Both the position numbers and the translations under genes were made by a program. 64,000 nucleotides of DNA from Coriobacteriaceae bacterium (GTDB taxonomy: Bacteria > Actinomycetota > Coriobacteriia > Coriobacteriales > UMGS124): contig JAHZGC010000014.1 in assembly GCA_019421015.1 (NCBI GenBank), positions 32,818 through 96,817 of the forward strand, written 5' to 3'. The notes beneath the pieces are model-generated. The model did no database searches. It was given only the letters and a program-made list of their open reading frames with translations, and was not told the DNA's origin. Position 1 is the first letter of the stretch. Each line of letters starts with the position of its first letter. Shown piece by piece: positions 59,475 to 64,000 of the stretch.

Positions 59475-59582
59475 CTAGAGCGAAACACAAAATTGCTGCC
59501 ACAAGGCGCGCGAGGGCGCGGTGTGCTGGAGCACATAAGCCCGAGCGGAACGTAGTGGCAGCAATTTTGAGGGCTGCTCTAG
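59475..59582 (-). repeat. 108-bp structured hairpin element (family 3, copy B)
   Basis: Read on the minus strand, it has the same length and end motifs (CTAGAGC/GCTCTAG) as copy A. The outer stem CAAAATTGCTGCCAC is fully complementary to its partner (15 bp). The internal loop is TACGTTC opposite CGCCTT. The inner 9-bp stem (CGCTCGGGC) has two mismatches. The apex is TTA/CCGC and TGTGC-TCCA-GCACA. It aligns with copy A without gaps. Confidence 0.8.
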
Positions 59583-59650
59583 GGATAGAACTATAGCGCA
59601 TCCCGGCCATGGGAACGTCTTGTTCTCGTTTCGTGATGGGGCGGCGGCCG

Positions 59651-59680
59651 TTGGCGTTCCAGGGACGGATGTGCTAACAT
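59651..59680 (+). promoter_or_regulatory. Probable promoter of the rimP-nusA-infB operon
   Basis: TTGGCG (59651-59656) and TAACAT (59675-59680) are 18 bp apart, just upstream of the leader terminator. Transcription would start near 59687, giving a ~100-nt leader. Confidence 0.5.
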
Positions 59681-59713
59681 ACTTCGCAGTACGTAATCTG
59701 AAGCGTTTATGCT

Positions 59714-59745
59714 GAGGAAGTGGGCTCGCCCCACTTCCTCTTTTT
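59714..59745 (+). terminator. Leader terminator/attenuator before rimP
   Basis: GAGGAAGTGGG (59714-59724) is perfectly complementary to 59730-59740 with a 5-nt loop and five T residues. It sits between the promoter and rimP (start 59789), so most transcripts would end here unless read-through is allowed. NusA, encoded in the operon, promotes pausing and termination, which suggests feedback. Confidence 0.85.
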
Positions 59746-59788
59746 ATGCCCCGGCGCAAGGCGTTCGGAGCTAGGAAGGGAGGAGCCG

Positions 59789-60334
59789 ATGGCCGGTCTC
59801 AAGGCCGACGAACTCGTGCTCGCCGCATTGGAAGAAGGGGCTGCCGACCAGGGGCTCGACATCGTCGACGTCGAGCTGACGGGGCCCGGTTCGCACCCGA
59901 CCTTGCGCGTGCGCATCGACCTGCTCGAAGGCGGTCCCATCGACATGGACCGCGTCACGGCGTGCACTCCGTGGGTGGCTGAGGTGGTCGAGACCCTCGA
60001 TCCTATCAACGGCCCCTACGAGCTCGAGGTTTCCTCGCCCGGCATCGACCGGCCGCTTCGCCGTCCGTGCGATTTTGCGCGTTTTGCCGGCGAGCTCGTC
60101 GAGGTGTCGACGACCGAGCCCGTGGACGGACGCAAAAGCTGGACGGGCACGGTCGTGTCAAGTGACGACGAGGCCTTCGTGCTCCGTAGCGACGGGCAGG
60201 ACGTCCGCGCGCCCTTCTCGGTCTTGAAGCGCGCCAAGATCAAGCCTGACTACGACAAGATCATGGCCGTGGCCAAGAAGGCCGCCAAGGCCGCCGAGGC
60301 CTGCGACGACGGGGCGGATGCCGACGGGGAGTAG
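59789..60334 (+). CDS. rimP: Ribosome maturation factor RimP
   Basis: A 181-residue protein needed for 30S subunit assembly. The N-terminal domain has DIVDVELTGPGSHPTLRVRIDL and YELEVSSPGIDRPLRRPCDFARFAGE; the C-terminal SH3-like domain has GTVVSSDDEAFVL and VLKRAKIKPDY. The tail is alanine/lysine-rich. GGGAGGAG precedes ATG 59789. First gene of the conserved rimP-nusA-ylxR-infB unit. Confidence 0.95.
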   Translation: MAGLKADELVLAALEEGAADQGLDIVDVELTGPGSHPTLRVRIDLLEGGPIDMDRVTACTPWVAEVVETLDPINGPYELEVSSPGIDRPLRRPCDFARFAGELVEVSTTEPVDGRKSWTGTVVSSDDEAFVLRSDGQDVRAPFSVLKRAKIKPDYDKIMAVAKKAAKAAEACDDGADADGE

Positions 60335-60410
60335 CCGCTCCTTCGCAACTATGGGATTGGACGGGTGCCCCGGGGCGCCCCGCGAGTGAGTTACCGAAAG
60401 GAAACAAGCG

Positions 60411-61667
60411 ATGGCCTCTGAAATGATGGAAGCCCTGATTCTCCTGGCACAGGAGAAGCACATCGACGAGCTCTACCTGCTCGACCGCCTCGAGCAGTCG
60501 CTGGCCAAGAGCTACGCCGACATCCTCGACCTCAAGTGGGGGGCCAAGGTCACCATCGACCGCCAGACCGGCAAGGTGTACGTCTACCGCCTCGAGCCCA
60601 AGGACGACTCCATGGTCCTCGACGAGGACGACCCGCTGTACGGCACCTACACCGAGTTCGAAGAGATCGACGTGACCCCCAAGGACACGAGCCGTATCGC
60701 CGCCCAGCACGCCAAGGCCGAGATTAACGCCATCGTGCGCAATGCGGCCCGCGAACAGATTTACGAGGAGTTCTCCAAGCGCATCGGCGAGCTCATCACG
60801 GGTACCGTGCTCCAGACCACGCCCGACTTCACAATCCTCAAGATTCGCGAGGGCGTCGAGGCCGAGCTACCCCACTTCGACAAGCGCCGCCACCCCGACG
60901 AGGCCAATGAGCGTCCCAACGGCGAGTACTACCAGCACAACCAGCGCGTGCGCGCCGTCATCATCGGCGTCCGCGACCCCAAGGCCGTCCAGAACGGCAC
61001 CGCCTCGCGCGGCGAGCACAACCGTCCGGCCATCATCGTGAGCCGCACGCACCCCGACCTTATCCGACGCCTGTTCGAGCTCGAGGTGCCTGAGGTCTAC
61101 GACGGGGTGGTCGAGGTCAAGGCCATCGCCCGCGAACCTGGCATGCGCTCCAAGGTGGCCGTCGCCTCCCTGGACTCGCACCTCGACCCCGTGGGTGCCT
61201 GCGTGGGTCCCAAGGGGTCCCGCGTGCGCATGGTCGTCTCGGAACTGCGCGGCGAGCGCATCGACGTCGTGCTGTGGGACAAGGACCCGGCCCGCTACGT
61301 GGCCAATGCCCTGTCGCCCGCCAAGGTGACCCGCGTGATCGCCGACACCGAGAACCAGTACGCGACGGTCATCGTCCCCGACGACCAGCTCTCGCTGGCC
61401 ATCGGCAAGGAGGGGCAGAACGCCCGCCTCGCCGCCCGCCTGACCGGTTGGCACATCGACATCAAGAACGAGTCCCTTGCTGCTAACCTTATGGGCACCC
61501 TCGCTCCCTTGGTGGATGAGACCGTCACCCTCGACGAGGACGGCCGATGCGCCTACATCGACTCCAACGGCGTGCGCTGCCGCAACCAGGCTCGTCCCGG
61601 CTCGCACTTCTGCTCGGTGCACCAGGGGTCGCGCCAGGCCCGCGAGGAAGAGGAGTCGCTGATCTAG
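60411..61667 (+). CDS. nusA: Transcription factor NusA with C-terminal zinc-finger-like tail
   Basis: A 418-residue elongation and termination factor. The N-terminal RNA polymerase-binding domain (~1-125), S1 domain (~130-200: GELITGTVLQ) and two KH domains (~225-345: VGACVGPKGSRVRMVVSELRGERIDV and SLAIGKEGQNARLAARLTGW) are clear. Residues 376-418 add an unusual tail with Cys380, Cys390, Cys401 and His404 (RCAYIDSNGVRC ... GSHFCSVH), which looks like a small zinc-binding motif not part of standard NusA. GAAAGGAAA precedes the ATG. NusA probably feeds back on the leader terminator. Confidence 0.94.
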   Translation: MASEMMEALILLAQEKHIDELYLLDRLEQSLAKSYADILDLKWGAKVTIDRQTGKVYVYRLEPKDDSMVLDEDDPLYGTYTEFEEIDVTPKDTSRIAAQHAKAEINAIVRNAAREQIYEEFSKRIGELITGTVLQTTPDFTILKIREGVEAELPHFDKRRHPDEANERPNGEYYQHNQRVRAVIIGVRDPKAVQNGTASRGEHNRPAIIVSRTHPDLIRRLFELEVPEVYDGVVEVKAIAREPGMRSKVAVASLDSHLDPVGACVGPKGSRVRMVVSELRGERIDVVLWDKDPARYVANALSPAKVTRVIADTENQYATVIVPDDQLSLAIGKEGQNARLAARLTGWHIDIKNESLAANLMGTLAPLVDETVTLDEDGRCAYIDSNGVRCRNQARPGSHFCSVHQGSRQAREEEESLI

Positions 61668-61769
61668 GGCGGTCCCTGATCTGGCGACGGGAGCAAGGAC
61701 GGATGCGCTTCCGTGTGGCGCGCGAGCCCGCGCCGTGGAGGTACCCGACCGACGACGGGAGGTGGCAAC

Positions 61770-62051
61770 GTGGCCGAACCAAAGACGAGGACGTGCGTGG
61801 CATGCGGACGTAGCTCGTCCAAGGGTGACCTGGTACGATTTGTGCGCGCTGCGGACGGCAGCGTGGCCTGCGACCCGACGGGGCGCAAGCCTGGCCGCGG
61901 GGCTTACCTCTGCCCCGACCGGGCCTGCTTCGACGGTGCGCGCAAACGGCACGGCCTCGACCGTGCGCTTCGTACCAAGATAGACGACGGGGCGTACGGA
62001 CGCCTCGAGGCTGAATTCGACCCGCTGTGCCCGGGGCACAGCGTGCAGTAG
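61770..62051 (+). CDS. YlxR/DUF448 RNA-binding protein
   Basis: A 93-residue protein. RTCVACGRSSSKGDLVRFV, GRKPGRGAYLCPDRACFDGA and HGLDRAL are the family signature, with a Cys pair near the N-terminus. YlxR-type proteins are encoded between nusA and infB in most Gram-positives, bind RNA and affect RNase P or transcription in some species. GTG 61770 has GGGAGG seven bases upstream. Confidence 0.9.
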   Translation: MAEPKTRTCVACGRSSSKGDLVRFVRAADGSVACDPTGRKPGRGAYLCPDRACFDGARKRHGLDRALRTKIDDGAYGRLEAEFDPLCPGHSVQ

Positions 62052-62066
62052 GGATAGGTGGTTGCA

Positions 62067-64000
62067 ATGGCGAAGATTCGCGTGCACGAGCTCGCCAAGG
62101 AGTACGGGATGTCGAGCAAGGAGATGCTCGAGCACCTCGCCGAGATGAAGATTCCGGCCAAGAGCGCGAGCGCCGCGCTTGAGGACGCCTATATCAGCAT
62201 GATCCGCAAGAACCTCGCGCCCATCCTCGAGCAGCGCGCCGCCGCCATCGAGGCGGAGCGTGCCGCCGAGCAGGAGGCCGCCCGTAAGGCCGCCGAGGAG
62301 GCGGAGCGCGCTGCCGAGCAGGAGCGCATTGAGGCCGAGAAGCGCCGCGAGGAGGAGCGCCGCATCGAGGCCGAGCGCCGTGCTGCCGAGGAGGCCCGCA
62401 AGGCCGCCGAGGAGGCGGAGCGTGCGCGCATCGAGGCCGAGCGCAAGGCTGAGGAGGAGAAGCGCCGCCCCCGTGACACCGCCCCCAAGAGCACCCCGTC
62501 CTTCTCCAGCCTGCTCGAGCAGATCGCCCAGCAGGAGCGCATGATGGCCGCCGCCAAGGAGGAGAAGGCCGCGACCAAGGCCGCCGAGAAGGCCGCCGCC
62601 CCCGCCCCCAAGGATAAGGGCGCCCGCAAGGGCGAGCGCGGCCAGGCCCAGCAGCAGGGCTCCGGCCGTCGTGGCGGCAACGCGGCCGCCGCCCAGACCT
62701 CGGAGGCCAAGCCCGCCAAGGGCCGCAAGGGCGCCCAGGCCGTCGCGACTGCCGAGCCCGTTGCCGCGGGTGAGGACCGCTATGCCAAGATGGCCCGCGA
62801 GGCCGAGGAGTACAACCGCGACCGCGTGCTCGCCGAGGCCCGCGCCGCCGTGCAGGAGGCCAGCCGCGAGCAGGGCGGCCGCCGCAAGAAGCGCAAGGAG
62901 CGCCGTGAACAGGCCGCGGAGGAGGCCCGTCACCAGGAGGCCATCGAGGCCGCCATCGCCAACGACCAGAACCCCGCCGACCTCGACGTCGTGAAGATCG
63001 GCGAGGGCACCACGGTCGCGGAGTTTGCTGACCTGCTCGGCGTGCCCGCCAACGACATCATCAAGCGCCTCTTCCTGCTCGGCTCGCCGCTCACGATGAC
63101 CCAGCCCATGAGCAACGAGCTCATCGAGCTCATCGCCGACGACCTGGGTCGCCGCGTGCGCATCATGACCGAGGAGGAGGAGAACACCTTCACCTTCTAC
63201 GACGACCCCAAGGACCTGCTGCCCCGTGCCCCCGTGGTCACCGTGATGGGCCACGTCGACCACGGCAAGACCTCTCTGCTCGACGCCATCCGCCACACCG
63301 GCGTGGCTGCGGGCGAGGCCGGCGGCATCACCCAGCACATCGGCGCCTCCGAGGTCACCATCAACGGCCAGCACATCACCTTCGTCGACACGCCCGGCCA
63401 CGAGGCCTTCACCGCCATGCGCGCCCGCGGCGCCAAGGTCACCGACATCGTCATCCTCGTGGTGGCCGCCGACGACGGCGTGATGCCCCAGACCGTCGAG
63501 GCCATCAACCACGCCAACGCCGCCGGCGTGCCGATCATCGTCGCCGTCAACAAGATCGACAAGGAGTCGGCCAAGCCCGACCGCGTGCGCCAGGAGCTGA
63601 CGGAGCACGGCGTCATCCCCGAGGAGTGGGGCGGCCAGAACATGTTCGTCAACGTCTCGGCCAAGAAGGGCATCGGCATCGACGACCTGCTCGAGACCGT
63701 GCTGCTCCAGGCCGAGGTACTCGAGCTCAAGGCGAACCCCAACACCTTTGCGTCGGGTTACGTGCTCGAGGCAAAGTTGGACCGCGGCCGCGGCCCCGTG
63801 GCCTCCGTGCTCGTGAAGCGCGGCACCCTGCATGTGGGTGACACCGTGGTGGCCGGCCTGTCTTACGGCCGCGTGCGTGCCATGCTCGGCCAGAACGGTC
63901 AGCGTATGAAGGAGGTCGGCCCCTCCGAGGCCGTCGAGATCCAGGGCCTGAACTCGGTGCCCGACGCCGGCGACGAGTTCCGCGTGTTCTCCGACGAGCG
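62067..64000 (+). CDS. infB: Translation initiation factor IF-2, N-terminal part
   Basis: At least 644 residues; the gene runs off the window. MAKIRVHELAKEYGMSSKEMLEHL is the IF2-N domain. A long, low-complexity Ala/Glu/Arg/Lys-rich region (~55-300) follows. The second IF2-N-like region has VVKIGEGTTVAEFADLLGVPANDIIKRLF. The G domain has GHVDHGKTSLLD (G1), the GGITQHIGA switch, DTPGHEAF (G3), and NKID (G4), then the start of domain II. ATG 62067 with AGGTGG upstream. It delivers initiator tRNA to the 30S subunit. Confidence 0.96.
   Translation, partial: MAKIRVHELAKEYGMSSKEMLEHLAEMKIPAKSASAALEDAYISMIRKNLAPILEQRAAAIEAERAAEQEAARKAAEEAERAAEQERIEAEKRREEERRIEAERRAAEEARKAAEEAERARIEAERKAEEEKRRPRDTAPKSTPSFSSLLEQIAQQERMMAAAKEEKAATKAAEKAAAPAPKDKGARKGERGQAQQQGSGRRGGNAAAAQTSEAKPAKGRKGAQAVATAEPVAAGEDRYAKMAREAEEYNRDRVLAEARAAVQEASREQGGRRKKRKERREQAAEEARHQEAIEAAIANDQNPADLDVVKIGEGTTVAEFADLLGVPANDIIKRLFLLGSPLTMTQPMSNELIELIADDLGRRVRIMTEEEENTFTFYDDPKDLLPRAPVVTVMGHVDHGKTSLLDAIRHTGVAAGEAGGITQHIGASEVTINGQHITFVDTPGHEAFTAMRARGAKVTDIVILVVAADDGVMPQTVEAINHANAAGVPIIVAVNKIDKESAKPDRVRQELTEHGVIPEEWGGQNMFVNVSAKKGIGIDDLLETVLLQAEVLELKANPNTFASGYVLEAKLDRGRGPVASVLVKRGTLHVGDTVVAGLSYGRVRAMLGQNGQRMKEVGPSEAVEIQGLNSVPDAGDEFRVFSDE

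Noticed and set aside
53092..59582. Integron attC sites (structured, variable stems, GTT-containing boxes)
   Set aside because: The conserved motifs are internal, not at the ends; no integrase or cassette array is present; the outer arms extend beyond where attC core sites would end.

Overview
The window is high-GC DNA (roughly two thirds G+C) from an actinobacterium. Gene content and order point to class Coriobacteriia (Collinsella/Olsenella/Eggerthella relatives). The pointers are the run recG-coaD-SepIVA-like-DUF177-rpmF-plsX-rnc-smc-ftsY-ffh, a membrane-bound LuxR regulator divergent from a Tat-exported flavoprotein, twin-arginine signals on several enzymes, and an ileS T-box. The class assignment is inferred from content, not from a marker phylogeny. 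No rRNA, tRNA, CRISPR array, transposase or prophage gene was seen.

Layout. 1-452: end of a MATE transporter. 453-1396: long non-coding stretch with a symmetric 25-bp repeat array and, just before the next gene, six PHO-box-like units at 11-bp pitch. 1397-8936: phosphate module with alkaline phosphatase, pstS (in a permuted domain order), pstC, pstA, pstB and a PhoB/PhoR-type two-component system; phoU is absent here. 9097-11025: MarR regulator, TM1586-type nitroreductase, and a ferritin-like protein with a lysine-rich tail. 11603-14702: Tat flavoprotein and divergent membrane LuxR regulator. 14699-17899 (minus): patatin lipase, purine nucleoside phosphorylase and a Tat-exported MTA/SAH-type deaminase. 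18041-22011: a SqdX/SQD2-like glycosyltransferase and an SQD1-like UDP-sulfoquinovose synthase flank an SPFH protein and an Arc-type ribbon-helix-helix protein, giving a probable sulfolipid locus. 22299-28956: rpmB, a heterodimeric ABC exporter, Asp23 and FakA. 28963-41267: the core cell-biology run from recG to ffh. 41364-45851: HAD phosphatase, ftsH, L,D-transpeptidase. 45933-50596: T-box, ileS, lspA and rluD. 50651-55795: GT2 glycosyltransferase, ferrochelatase, DegV protein and guaB. 56103-59429: leuS and a cytidylate-kinase-like protein. 59651-64000: rimP-nusA-ylxR-infB behind a leader terminator; infB runs off the window.

How the genes work together. A phosphate-starvation regulon opens the window: the two-component system probably acts on the 11-bp array ahead of the phosphatase and Pst genes. 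Lipid metabolism recurs: FakA and the DegV protein (FakB-type) would activate exogenous fatty acids, PlsX feeds phospholipid synthesis, and the sulfolipid pair could supply phosphate-free membrane lipid, a plausible partner to the Pho genes.

The most unusual signal is non-coding. Three families of symmetric intergenic elements are present. The clearest has four hairpins (55801-55895, 55903-55982, 53092-53199, and 59475-59582 on the minus strand) that share an asymmetric internal loop (7-nt YRCGTTN opposite 6-nt CGCCTT), while the stems on both sides differ in sequence from copy to copy yet remain complementary. A second family has two 131-bp elements with identical geometry (four 26-bp units at 32-bp pitch in mirror symmetry). 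A third is the array at 543-754.
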